Of a stretch of DNA of 30,610 nt, positions 22,959 through 30,610 are shown piece by piece. The stretch covers positions 1 to 30,610 of the forward strand of contig DJVU01000010.1 in the NCBI GenBank assembly GCA_002441345.1, in the 5' to 3' direction. The number at the start of each line of letters is the position of its first letter. The stretch's first letter is position 1. The notes under the pieces are model-generated. The model saw only the letters and a list, made by a program, of their open reading frames with translations. It was not told the origin of the DNA and did not search any database. The translations under genes were made by a program, and so were the position numbers. This DNA is from Bacteroidales bacterium UBA6248. GTDB taxonomy: Bacteria; Bacteroidota; Bacteroidia; Bacteroidales; Lentimicrobiaceae.

Positions 22959-24317
22959 TTATTCCTGTATTTTCTGCAGATGTCCGGGCAATAATTCCAT
23001 TCCGGAAATCGATTCCCGGCCTTCTTTTTCGCGGATCAGATGCGTGTTTCCGGTTCCATCGATCAGAATCACATTCGGCCGGAAGGTGATAAACTGCATC
23101 CACTGGGTAACGTTATATGCACCGGTATGGTGAATTACCAGGTGGTCACCGGGATTCAGAACCGGCAGGTTGATGCTTTCACGAATGCAATCGATGTTCA
23201 TACACAATGGTCCGTAAAGCGTTGTGTCTTCTCGGTATTGCGATACGCCCTGCGCTACCGTTACCTGATGCTGATACCAGAAGGAGGTGAACAGCAGATT
23301 TACGCCTGCATCCACGATGGTAGCCCGGCGACCTGCCGACAGCCGCTTATTTGCAATTACGGAAGTGAGTAAGTATCCGGCATCATCGATAAGCGCACGA
23401 CCGGTTTCAAGGATCAGAAGGGGGAGGTCGTCGGGTGTGAAGTGGCTGTTGATCAACGCGCTGCTTATGGCTTCTGCATATTCGTCGAACGAGGGATTGG
23501 TGTCGCTTCCCGGTAAGTATGAACCTTTCAGGGTATTGCGCGATGCAAAGCCCCCACCCATATCGATGTACTTCACCTGGAAATTGAACTTCTGCTTCAG
23601 CGCCCGGGCAAGCTCCACCATTTTGGATGTAGCAACGCCGTATGCATTTGCTGTCATTATGAAGGTGCCGATGTGGGTATGCAGACCCATCAGCTCAAGC
23701 TTACCTGAATACATTATTTTGTTGAGGGCATCCCAGGCCTGACCGTTTTCGTAATTAAACCCGAAGCGATCCCACATAGGATATATGCCTGTGTCCATGT
23801 TAACACGGATGGCCACCCTGGGTTTTCGTTCGCTGGTCTCGGCCACTTCAATAAGCAAATAAAGCTCATCAAGATGATCGATGTGTATCAGACTGCCGTT
23901 TTCCGTTGCTTTTAACAATTCTTCGCGCGTTTTTCCAGGCCCGTTGAAAATAATTTTTCCCGGATCCACGCCGTTTTCCATGGCTTTTTCATATTCGAAG
24001 CCGGAAACTACCTCAGCCCATGCTCCTTCCTGATGGAAAATATTGCAGATGCTGCTGAGGTAATTTGTTTTGTATGACCAGGCAAACTGAACCTTAGGAT
24101 ACCGGGTGGTAAAAGCTTTCTGCGCCTTGCGGAAGTTCGACCGTATGGTTTGTTCCGAGAAAACAAAAAGGGGAGAGCCGTATGTTTTTATAAGTTCTGC
24201 AACCGGCTGACCGTCGATGTGCGTGGTTGGAGGAAGTTCACCTCGTAAGCCGGACTTCCCGGGCATACCGGCTTCTATTCGGGTAATCAAAGGCCGGTCG
24301 TAATGTTTCTTTTCCAT
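22959..24317 (-). CDS. PLP-dependent decarboxylase, fold type III (LysA/CANSDC-like)
   Basis: A 452-residue enzyme of the alanine-racemase-fold decarboxylases. The PLP lysine is Lys83 in AWSYKTNYL. Other family motifs are HTHIGT (213-218), the glycine loop DMGGGF (252-257), ETGRAL (304-309), GPLCMNID (369-376) with catalytic Cys372, and GAYNVTQWMQF (399-409). All parts needed for decarboxylation are present. Diaminopimelate decarboxylases have Glu after the catalytic Cys and ornithine decarboxylases Asp, where they contact the far amino group; here it is Met373. A different substrate is therefore likely. It lies 16 bases after the ATP-grasp gene and ends at a small terminator. It may decarboxylate an amino acid used or made by the ligase; this is inference. 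Confidence 0.9.
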   Translation of the reverse strand: MEKKHYDRPLITRIEAGMPGKSGLRGELPPTTHIDGQPVAELIKTYGSPLFVFSEQTIRSNFRKAQKAFTTRYPKVQFAWSYKTNYLSSICNIFHQEGAWAEVVSGFEYEKAMENGVDPGKIIFNGPGKTREELLKATENGSLIHIDHLDELYLLIEVAETSERKPRVAIRVNMDTGIYPMWDRFGFNYENGQAWDALNKIMYSGKLELMGLHTHIGTFIMTANAYGVATSKMVELARALKQKFNFQVKYIDMGGGFASRNTLKGSYLPGSDTNPSFDEYAEAISSALINSHFTPDDLPLLILETGRALIDDAGYLLTSVIANKRLSAGRRATIVDAGVNLLFTSFWYQHQVTVAQGVSQYREDTTLYGPLCMNIDCIRESINLPVLNPGDHLVIHHTGAYNVTQWMQFITFRPNVILIDGTGNTHLIREKEGRESISGMELLPGHLQKIQE

Positions 24318-24333
24318 AATTCTCTGTTACTTT

Positions 24334-25380
24334 TTATAATGATCCCGTTACCGAGAAGTTTTCAAAATCGTTGCGGTCAACTATCATGTCCCAGGAATAG
24401 CGGATAAACAGTTTTCCAACGTCGTAGTGCCCGAACGGTGCGGGCTTTTCTCCCATCGCAAGCAGGGTCAGCGCTTCGGGAATGTTCTGCCCCACACCTA
24501 CTGCCAGATAAACCCAGGCAGGAATCCGCGGGTTGATTTCCATTAAAAAATACCTACCGTCGTTCGATTTCATCATTTCAAGTTCAAATCCTCCCCTCCA
24601 TCGGGTACTGCTTACAAAATGCCGGGTGAGGTCGAGCAGCTGACGGTCGTCGATGCTGATACCCGCCCAGGCCTTGCCCTTGTCGGTGATGTATTGCTTG
24701 CGCATGGCAACCGCGGCAATGGTATTTCCATCCCCATCGCCCAGTCCGGTAACGTTGTATTCGGTACCGTGGACAAACTGCTGCAGAATAACCGGTAATC
24801 CCCACTTGGCCGTTATCTTATTGTAGTAATTTCTGGCCTGCTCCATGTTGTAGGCTATATAGGCATCGTACCATTTCCCTTTGACCATCATCGGGAAATC
24901 AAGCTCTTTCTGATGTTTGAACAGCTCGGCAGGATCGGTTATGGCCACTCCGGCAGGTACGTTTATCCCGTATTTTTTGCCAAAGTCCGGCAGATTTACC
25001 TTATGCCTTTCCTCAAACTGGGTAAAAGTCGGAAGAAACATGTGAACCCCCATCCCGGCAAGGTTTTGTTCAAGCTTCATAAAGGAATACAGCTCGGCAT
25101 CGAAGTTCGGAATGATGACATCAAGCTTTTCCTCCCGGTGTATCGCTTCCAGCCTTTCCATCAGGGCTTCGGTGCCGGCAGAAGGATATGGTATCAGATA
25201 CGTGCGGTCGGCAATCCCGGGCATGTATACACCCGGTTCGAGCGACTCGTAGGCCAGGCCAACGATGCGGACATCAAAAGCCTTTGCCTCACGTAATCCG
25301 CGAATTACCGCCACACCCGGGCCGGGACTGTCGATGGCGTTGAGTCCGGTGACAGCAATGGTATATCGGGGCCTGCTCAT
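24334..25380 (-). CDS. ATP-grasp ligase-like protein
   Basis: A 348-residue ATP-grasp enzyme, related in layout to carbamoyl-phosphate-synthase-large-chain-like ligases. An N-terminal Rossmann-like part (IAVTGLNAIDSPGPGVAVIR, residues 8-27) is followed by the ATP-grasp domain. Lys167 (MMVKGKW) and HGTEYNV (204-210) look like nucleotide-binding positions. EINPRIPAW (281-289) carries the metal-binding Glu, Asn and Arg. It should activate a carboxylate as an acyl phosphate and join it to an amine; the substrate is unknown. Its ATG overlaps the PqqD-like stop as ATGA, so the two are translationally coupled, and the decarboxylase follows at 16 bases. Confidence 0.88.
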   Translation of the reverse strand: MSRPRYTIAVTGLNAIDSPGPGVAVIRGLREAKAFDVRIVGLAYESLEPGVYMPGIADRTYLIPYPSAGTEALMERLEAIHREEKLDVIIPNFDAELYSFMKLEQNLAGMGVHMFLPTFTQFEERHKVNLPDFGKKYGINVPAGVAITDPAELFKHQKELDFPMMVKGKWYDAYIAYNMEQARNYYNKITAKWGLPVILQQFVHGTEYNVTGLGDGDGNTIAAVAMRKQYITDKGKAWAGISIDDRQLLDLTRHFVSSTRWRGGFELEMMKSNDGRYFLMEINPRIPAWVYLAVGVGQNIPEALTLLAMGEKPAPFGHYDVGKLFIRYSWDMIVDRNDFENFSVTGSL

Positions 25381-25631
25381 TCCTTGTCGATTATCTGAAA
25401 CATTTTCAGCATACCTGCAAATTCATGCAAATCCTTTTCTGCCGTCTTCTTTTCTACCGTATATGTTCCGGTTATCGTCTCCAGAATCTGATCCTCCGTT
25501 TTACCGTCCCTGAGCATTGCAAGGATTTCGGCTCCTACCGGATTTACGGTAAACGATTCGCCGGTGGAAGGGTTAAAAAGAAAACCCGTGTCGCTGATGG
25601 CAATCTGTTGCTTTATTTTCATAATCTTCAT
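25377..25631 (-). CDS. PqqD-like peptide-binding protein
   Basis: An 84-residue protein of the PqqD family. The pattern FTVNPVGAEILAMLRDGKTEDQIL (about 26-49), then a spaced AEKDLHEFAGMLKMFQII (about 64-81), matches the usual LNxTGxxIxxLLDGxxTxxxI...DVxxFLxxL layout. In RiPP pathways PqqD and its relatives bind the leader peptide and present it to the tailoring enzyme. Here it precedes and is coupled to an ATP-grasp ligase, so it may recruit that enzyme's substrate. No precursor peptide is obvious nearby. The start is ATG 25631 or the in-frame ATG at 25622. Confidence 0.85.
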   Translation of the reverse strand: MKIMKIKQQIAISDTGFLFNPSTGESFTVNPVGAEILAMLRDGKTEDQILETITGTYTVEKKTAEKDLHEFAGMLKMFQIIDKE

Positions 25632-25656
25632 TGTTTACATTCCCGGAATGAGTTTA

Positions 25657-25664
25657 CAAAGTAA
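25657..25664 (-). promoter_or_regulatory. Near-consensus -7 element before the PqqD-like gene
   Basis: On the minus strand, 25664-25657 is TTACTTTG, a seven-of-eight match to TAnnTTTG, ending 25 bases before the ATG at 25631. It could start the PqqD/ATP-grasp/decarboxylase operon separately from the AraC gene. No -33 element was found. Confidence 0.35.
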
Positions 25665-25731
25665 GGGCTGTTGGGCCCGTTTTTAGTTATACTATTCCCT
25701 GAAAAGCGTATAAAATCATTTGCCGCCCGCC

Positions 25732-26379
25732 TCAATCCGCCTGACCTTTGTTTCCTCTATTACCGTCCGTTACGGGCTCGGTTTTTCCGATAAGTTCCAG
25801 CGGAGTGCGGGAATATCCGCCTTTACGGTATTCGCTTACCGCGATTCCGGTCACCTGCCGGAACTGCGACGAAAGGTACTGAACCGAGCTGTAGCCGAGA
25901 CGAACGGCAATCTCGCTCAGGGTGATTTCATCGTATTCGAGCAGCTCCTTTACTTTTTCAATTTTATGAAGGATAATGTACTTCTCCAGGGTAATATGCT
26001 CGTATTTTGAAAAAAGTGCCGACAAATAGGCATACGACATTCCAAGTCTTTCCACCAGATAATCGGAATTGCGGATAAGAGAGTTTACATGCCCTGCTTT
26101 ATGTACCAGCTCGATAACGGCAAGCCTGATTTTTTCAACGAGCTGCCGGTCGTGACTCATTACCGGTTCAAAACCATTAGCTGCAAGAAGGTCAATATAG
26201 AATTCCCGGTTATGCCGGGCAGGATTAAACCGGATAACAAGTTCTCCCGGTTTTATGCGCTCAAGCTGGCCTTCGTTTTCTTCAATCAGTCTCTTTATAA
26301 GTGTTAAACAGCACTGGCTGACCATGTTTTTCGGATGGAGTGTTGTTGTATGCCATAGGTTTCCGCTGTTTGTTTCCAT
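25732..26379 (-). CDS. AraC-family transcriptional regulator
   Basis: A 215-residue regulator from the ATG at 26379. The C-terminal AraC-type double helix-turn-helix is at about 100-188: NSDYLVERLGMSYAYLSALF, a recognition-type TLSEIAVRLGYSSVQYLSSQ, then FRQVTGIAVSEYRK. Small Bacteroidota members of this group, as I recall them, begin with a short HMA-like fold carrying M-V-C-x-x-C; here the matching place is MVSQCC (19-24). The frame is open to 26550, but those extra 57 residues show no similarity and a -7-like TATCTTTA sits just before 26379. It lies 100 bases upstream of the PqqD-like gene on the same strand and is a likely regulator of that operon, of itself, or of both. Confidence 0.85.
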   Translation of the reverse strand: METNSGNLWHTTTLHPKNMVSQCCLTLIKRLIEENEGQLERIKPGELVIRFNPARHNREFYIDLLAANGFEPVMSHDRQLVEKIRLAVIELVHKAGHVNSLIRNSDYLVERLGMSYAYLSALFSKYEHITLEKYIILHKIEKVKELLEYDEITLSEIAVRLGYSSVQYLSSQFRQVTGIAVSEYRKGGYSRTPLELIGKTEPVTDGNRGNKGQAD

Positions 26380-26383
26380 AAGA

Positions 26384-26391
26384 TAAAGATA
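26384..26391 (-). promoter_or_regulatory. Near-consensus -7 element before the AraC gene
   Basis: On the minus strand, 26391-26384 is TATCTTTA, seven of eight matches to TAnnTTTG, ending four bases before the ATG at 26379. If active, it implies a transcript with almost no leader. Confidence 0.35.
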
Positions 26392-26689
26392 CACAATTGC
26401 CGGTTTTCTGCCGATGGTTAATCCCATTGCAGCTTGTTTGACACCCGTTCGGCAAAAAACTTTCGATGCACTGGTGGTAGCCGGTAAAATACCCTGTTGC
26501 ACGATTGACCATGCATCACAATAATTTAGTAAAATTGCAGTTTTATACACCGGAATCAGCTACACTGGCATGAATGTATTGCATCAGAGGTCTGGTGATT
26601 GTCTGCCTGAAGTGAACAGGTTTCTTTATCAGGTGTTATCAATCCCGGAAGGGTAAAAGGACACCTGACTTACCATTTATCGTGAACGA

Positions 26690-29026
26690 ATGAAAATCAG
26701 ATTTTTACGTTACGCTCTCGCCTCAGTGGCGATGATTCTTGTTACCGCCGGTGTGTTAAAGTCGCAGGACATCGGAATTGGCGAATGGCGCGATCACCTT
26801 CCATACAGAAATGTAATTGGAGTTACGGAGGGCGATGGTAAAATATTTGCCGCCACTCCTTACAGCCTGTTTTATTACAATCTCGCTGACAACAGCCTGA
26901 ACCGCCTTACAAAGGTTAACGGACTAAGCGATGTCGGCATCAGCAGCATCGGATACAACAGGGAGCTGAAAACCCTGGTTGTAGCATACTCAAATACCAA
27001 CATCGATCTGATAAAGGATGGCACTGTCGTAAACCTGTCGTACATCAAACGCAAGCCGATACTTGGGAACAAGACTATCAATAAGGTTGTGTTTATTGAG
27101 AAGAAGGCATATCTGGCATGCGGTTTTGGTATAATTGCCCTCGACACCGAGCGCGAAGAGTTTCCAGATCCCATTTATTATATCGGATTAAACGGAAGTG
27201 CCGTTAATGTGTACGATATTACCTATAATCCGGTGGATTCGATGATGTACGCAGCTACCGACCAGGGAATCTACAGGGCGCATTATTACAAAGCCAATCT
27301 GGCCAACTTTGCCGACTGGCATCGCGAGTATGCTGTAGCACTGCCTGCGGGGCCGTTCAATCTGATTGCTGCCTTTGGAAACAGGATTTACGTAAATAAA
27401 AAGGGTCCGGCCTATTCAACGGATGCTATGTTTGTAAAAGCCAACGGTACCTGGCAGGCGTTTGAACCCCAGAACACCTCGAACCGCTACAGCATGGAAG
27501 TACATCTCGACCGGCTGGTGGTCTGCAATTTCCTTACGGTTGACGGATACAACGAAGCTGGCACCAGAGTCTTTAACCTCTACTCCTATAATCCGGGATA
27601 TATTTTCCCCAGGGATGCCATTCTCGACAAGGACGGAGATTTGTGGATTGGCGATGAAGAGGAGGGTTTGGTCAGAATGGCCCGTCTTGCCGAAGTAACG
27701 AAGTTTCTGCCCAACGGCCCCGACTTCCCCGAAGTGTATTCCCTGGCTTCAGGACGCAACGATGTGTGGGTGGCACCGGGAGGCCGGAATACGGCATACG
27801 GCGGACTTTACCGTCAGGCACGGTTCGCCGGATTTATCGACGGGGAATGGACAACCATCGATAACAAGCAGGATACCATGCTTCAGGATTTGCGTGATGT
27901 TCTGGCCATCGCAGTTGATCCGGCCAACGACAAAAGAGTTTATTTCGGAACATGGGGGTATGGTGTGCTTGAATATCTTAACGGTGAGCTTCAGCAACAT
28001 TATACGCCTGAGAACAGCAGCCTTGAATATGCAACCTTCAGCAATTCCTGGTGCGGAATCGGAGGTATGACCTTCGATGACATGAACAATCTCTGGATCA
28101 CCAATTCCAATGCACCATCGTCCATCAGCGTGAAAAAATTCAACGGTGAATGGAAATCCATAGACCTGGGTCCCCTGGCTTCCGGAATCTACCTCAACCG
28201 TATCCATATCGATAAACTCGGACAAAAGTGGATTGTACCCCGCGACCATGCCCTGATCGTGTTTGACGATAATGGTACCATCGACAATACCGCAGACGAT
28301 AAAATCAGGAAACTGACCTCTTCTGCAGGCAATGGCGGACTTCCCGGATCGTTTACCCTGAGTCTCGCTGTTGACCGTGAAGGGCTGGTATGGGTAGGAA
28401 CCAATGAAGGCGTGGCTGTTTTCTATTCCCCCGAAAATATTTTCAATGGCCAGAATTCGGATGCCCAGAAAATACTGATAGAACAGGACGGATACGGACA
28501 GTATCTGCTAGGTACCGAAGCAGTAACAGCCATAGCAGTTGACGGATCCAACCGTAAATGGTTCGGAACCGACCGTGCGGGAGTGTTTCTGATGTCGGCC
28601 GACGGAACAAAGGAAATCCGGCATTTTACGGCTGAAAACAGCCCGCTGCTCAGCAATTCCATCACCGATATTACAATAACCGATGCCGGAGAGGTATTTA
28701 TCGGGACATCGCTCGGGGTGGTATCGTACCGCAGCGAATCGGTTACTCCGAAACCTACCCTTACCGAAATCGTAGTATTTCCCAATCCCGTTCGCGAAAG
28801 CTATCAGGGCTCCATCGCAATCGGCGGACTGGTTGAAAACTCCAGCGTTAAGATCACGGATATCAGCGGGAATATTGTGTATTCAACCATCAGCGAAGGC
28901 GGACAGGCATTATGGGACGGACGGAATTTTAACGGCGACCGCGTTAAAACAGGCGTTTATCTGGTATATGTAACCAATACCGACGGAAGTAAAACCGCAG
29001 TCACAAAAATTATGTTCGTAAACTAA
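26690..29026 (+). CDS. porZ: PorZ-like type IX secretion protein with T9SS sorting domain
   Basis: A 778-residue secreted protein, close to the length of Porphyromonas PorZ, a surface component of the type IX secretion system attachment complex that helps supply A-LPS to cargo. The signal peptide ends around LKSQ (residues 1-25). The next region begins with the PorZ-typical EWRDHLPYRNVIGVTEGDGK (32-51) and contains many two-component-regulator-type propeller motifs, such as DGDLWIGDEEEGLVRM, LVWVGTNEGVAVFYS and RKWFGTDRAGVFLMS, consistent with two beta-propellers. The last 85 or so residues form a type A T9SS sorting domain (VVFPNPV, then NGDRVKTGVYLVYVTNTDG, ending KIMFVN). It stands before recO, an arrangement I recall from other Bacteroidota. 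No strong promoter element was recognised in the 139 bases upstream. Confidence 0.9.
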   Translation: MKIRFLRYALASVAMILVTAGVLKSQDIGIGEWRDHLPYRNVIGVTEGDGKIFAATPYSLFYYNLADNSLNRLTKVNGLSDVGISSIGYNRELKTLVVAYSNTNIDLIKDGTVVNLSYIKRKPILGNKTINKVVFIEKKAYLACGFGIIALDTEREEFPDPIYYIGLNGSAVNVYDITYNPVDSMMYAATDQGIYRAHYYKANLANFADWHREYAVALPAGPFNLIAAFGNRIYVNKKGPAYSTDAMFVKANGTWQAFEPQNTSNRYSMEVHLDRLVVCNFLTVDGYNEAGTRVFNLYSYNPGYIFPRDAILDKDGDLWIGDEEEGLVRMARLAEVTKFLPNGPDFPEVYSLASGRNDVWVAPGGRNTAYGGLYRQARFAGFIDGEWTTIDNKQDTMLQDLRDVLAIAVDPANDKRVYFGTWGYGVLEYLNGELQQHYTPENSSLEYATFSNSWCGIGGMTFDDMNNLWITNSNAPSSISVKKFNGEWKSIDLGPLASGIYLNRIHIDKLGQKWIVPRDHALIVFDDNGTIDNTADDKIRKLTSSAGNGGLPGSFTLSLAVDREGLVWVGTNEGVAVFYSPENIFNGQNSDAQKILIEQDGYGQYLLGTEAVTAIAVDGSNRKWFGTDRAGVFLMSADGTKEIRHFTAENSPLLSNSITDITITDAGEVFIGTSLGVVSYRSESVTPKPTLTEIVVFPNPVRESYQGSIAIGGLVENSSVKITDISGNIVYSTISEGGQALWDGRNFNGDRVKTGVYLVYVTNTDGSKTAVTKIMFVN

Positions 29027-29081
29027 TGATGCAGGGCTGATTTTCGGTTGTTGAAGTCCTCCCCGGATTTCTGTTTTTGCC

Positions 29082-29089
29082 TATCTTTA
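29082..29089 (+). promoter_or_regulatory. Near-consensus -7 element before recO
   Basis: TATCTTTA matches TAnnTTTG at seven of eight positions and ends four bases before the recO ATG. It suggests a separate recO transcript with little or no leader. Confidence 0.35.
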
Positions 29090-29093
29090 GCAC

Positions 29094-29822
29094 ATGCTTG
29101 ACTCTACAAGAGGAATCGTGTTCCACAAAACCCGTTATGGCGATACAGGTGCTGTGGTGAAAATTTATACCGAAAAATTCGGGCTGCAGTCGTTTATGGT
29201 CAGAGGGCTGTTCAACCGTAAATCCAATGCACGTGCAGCTTTGTTCTCCCACCTTTCCATACTCGACCTTGTTGTTGATCGCAAGGAAAATAAATCCCTG
29301 CATTACATCCGCGAAGCCGGATTACATCTGAATCTGACCTCCCTGAGTACGGATATTGGACGCAGTTCGCTGGTTTTATTTATCAACGAACTGTTGTACC
29401 GGTGTATAAAGGAAGAAGAACCCAATCCGGCCCTTTTTGATTTTATCCTCACCGTTCTGCAAATCCTTAACGAACCGGATGTTTCACTCAGGACATTCCA
29501 CCTGCTGTTTATGATTAAGCTTACCCGTTACCTCGGATTCAGTCCGGCCATCTCCAAAATTGCAGCCGGAGGAGTGTTCGATATGGAGGAGGGGCTTTTT
29601 ATGACCTCGGAGCCTATGCATGCTTATTTCATTTCCGGCCCGCCTGCAGCCGCTTTAGAGCAGTTACAATCTGCCGGTTTTCACCGGCTTAACGAAATAT
29701 CCATCGATCGTTCGGTACGCGATGCGTTGCTGGAACGACTCCTGGATTACTATCGGCTGCATGTTCCCGGATTGGGAGAAATGAAATCGGTACGGGTACT
29801 TCAGGAAGTCCTGGCCGAATAG
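29094..29822 (+). CDS. recO: DNA repair protein RecO
   Basis: A 242-residue RecO, which with RecR helps load RecA onto SSB-coated single-stranded DNA in the RecFOR pathway. The N-terminal OB fold is TRGIVFHKTRYGDTGAVVKI (4-23), followed by FGLQSFMVRGLFN. A helical C-terminal domain follows (ELLYRCIKEEEPNPALFDFI, then MIKLTRYLGFSPAI). The four-cysteine zinc site of some RecO proteins is not evident, which is common in this phylum as far as I recall. It lies 67 bases after porZ and is convergent with the phosphofructokinase gene. Confidence 0.93.
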   Translation: MLDSTRGIVFHKTRYGDTGAVVKIYTEKFGLQSFMVRGLFNRKSNARAALFSHLSILDLVVDRKENKSLHYIREAGLHLNLTSLSTDIGRSSLVLFINELLYRCIKEEEPNPALFDFILTVLQILNEPDVSLRTFHLLFMIKLTRYLGFSPAISKIAAGGVFDMEEGLFMTSEPMHAYFISGPPAAALEQLQSAGFHRLNEISIDRSVRDALLERLLDYYRLHVPGLGEMKSVRVLQEVLAE

Positions 29823-29857
29823 TGCTTCCGCTACCAGGCAGTTCTTAACCACCCGGT

Positions 29858-30610
29858 TTACCAGTTCAGGATCTTCCTGAAATCGTAATTTTCGGGATCG
29901 GGAACGTATTTCCGGGCGGCTTCGTAATCGGCCGGCTCAATGTACTGCAGACTGTCTTCAAACACCATTTTCGACTTTTGCCCATCCATATTCACCAGGC
30001 GGGGCTTCACTTTCCCGTTTTCGTCTTCCACGTCCTTCAGGTAAAGGGGCGTGATGTCGCCGTTGGGGCCACTTACCACCATACAACTGGTCAGGCCCTG
30101 GTCGAAGAGGTGCTTCACGCCTATGCCCATCAGGGCGCAGTAGAGCATATCAAAGGCGATGGGCTGCACGCAGCGTACCTCGTAACCGATTTCTACAGGA
30201 CGGCTTTTCACGTTCAGTTTCAGTTCCTTCGTTTTTTTCTGCAGGAGTTCGTTGAAGATATGCGCCTTGCTTACATTGCCCAGTTCCGGGTGACCGTGGT
30301 CGTCGAAGGTAAAATGAATGCCCGAAGAGGTGATTTCATCGTCGGTCATAAAGTGGAAGACCCCCTCGCTGATGATTGCGACGCCGTAACTGATGCCCAG
30401 GATTTTACGCTTGATCATGGAGGATATCACCAGCCTGAGGATGCGGTCGAAGGTAACTTCGGTCTTGTTGAACATCTCAGGAATAATGATCATGGGATAG
30501 TGGCAGGCGGCGCCAATGCCGAAGGCCAGGTGCCCGGCTTCGCGGCCCATGGCCGAAACCACAAACCAGTTGCCGCTTGTGCGCGCATCTTCATAAACGG
30601 TGGTTGCCAG
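29858..30610 (-). CDS. 6-phosphofructokinase (ATP- or PPi-dependent), partial
   Basis: The C-terminal 250 residues of a phosphofructokinase; the reading frame runs off the window edge, so the start is missing. Fructose-6-phosphate binding is shown by VVSAMGREAGHLA. The segment before it, LATTVYEDARTSGNWF, and the later VEIGYEVRCVQPIAFDMLYC (an IGYEvR..qPxAfD arrangement) fit the long phosphofructokinase group that includes pyrophosphate-dependent enzymes. The residues that decide between ATP and pyrophosphate (the GGDD/GGDG region) lie outside the window, so the donor cannot be called. The internal GTG at 30562 is not the start because conserved sequence continues upstream of it. Confidence 0.92.
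   Translation of the reverse strand: MATTVYEDARTSGNWFVVSAMGREAGHLAFGIGAACHYPMIIIPEMFNKTEVTFDRILRLVISSMIKRKILGISYGVAIISEGVFHFMTDDEITSSGIHFTFDDHGHPELGNVSKAHIFNELLQKKTKELKLNVKSRPVEIGYEVRCVQPIAFDMLYCALMGIGVKHLFDQGLTSCMVVSGPNGDITPLYLKDVEDENGKVKPRLVNMDGQKSKMVFEDSLQYIEPADYEAARKYVPDPENYDFRKILNW

Noticed and set aside
26380..26550. N-terminal extension of the AraC frame
   Set aside because: It has no similarity to AraC proteins, and a promoter-like element lies between it and the preferred ATG.
1..30610. CRISPR arrays, tRNA/rRNA genes, insertion sequences, integrases
   Set aside because: No regularly spaced repeats, tRNA-like cloverleaf, rRNA segment, transposase or integrase motif was seen on either strand.

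Overview
The window looks like chromosomal DNA of a Bacteroidota species, probably from the Bacteroidales/Marinilabiliales side. Four things support this: a PorZ-type protein of the type IX secretion system ending in a T9SS sorting domain; several clear or near matches to the Bacteroidota -7 promoter element TAnnTTTG; many lipoprotein signal peptides; and an RND pump fused to its outer-membrane channel, a form I recall from this phylum. No rRNA, tRNA, CRISPR array, insertion sequence or phage gene is visible. Gene content is dense.

Layout. 1-4.3 kb (+): asnS, rpoN (sigma-54) and a DUF169 protein. 4.4-8.5 kb (+): a lipoprotein oligopeptidase B, then a cytidylate-kinase-like protein and a SagB-type nitroreductase. 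8.5-9.3 kb (-): menG/ubiE for menaquinone synthesis. 9.5-12.5 kb (+): a lipoprotein metallopeptidase of unknown family (HEFGH motif), a strong terminator, and an exported protein-L-isoaspartate methyltransferase. 12.5-22.7 kb (-): six genes packed into one apparent operon, in transcription order an ECF sigma factor, a urea-transporter/M23-peptidase fusion, a TPR plus beta-barrel protein, a periplasmic TPR protein, a CzcA-like RND pump fused to a TolC-type channel, and the membrane fusion protein. 23.0-26.4 kb (-): an AraC regulator, then a PqqD-like protein, an ATP-grasp ligase and a PLP-dependent decarboxylase in a tight operon ending at a small terminator. 26.7-29.8 kb (+): porZ and recO. 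29.9 kb to the end (-): a 6-phosphofructokinase cut by the window edge.

Two blocks stand out as candidate undescribed systems. The first is the sigma/urea-transporter-peptidase/TPR/RND operon. It would link a small-solute channel, cell-wall hydrolysis and a complete envelope-spanning efflux pump under its own ECF sigma factor, and it has two unusual fusion proteins. The second is the PqqD/ATP-grasp/decarboxylase operon. It looks like a small biosynthetic or peptide-tailoring pathway, and its decarboxylase lacks the residue that diaminopimelate decarboxylases use to hold the distal end of their substrate. The remaining genes are ordinary housekeeping or envelope genes, with smaller oddities noted under findings. 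All functional calls come from motifs read by eye; no database search was run.
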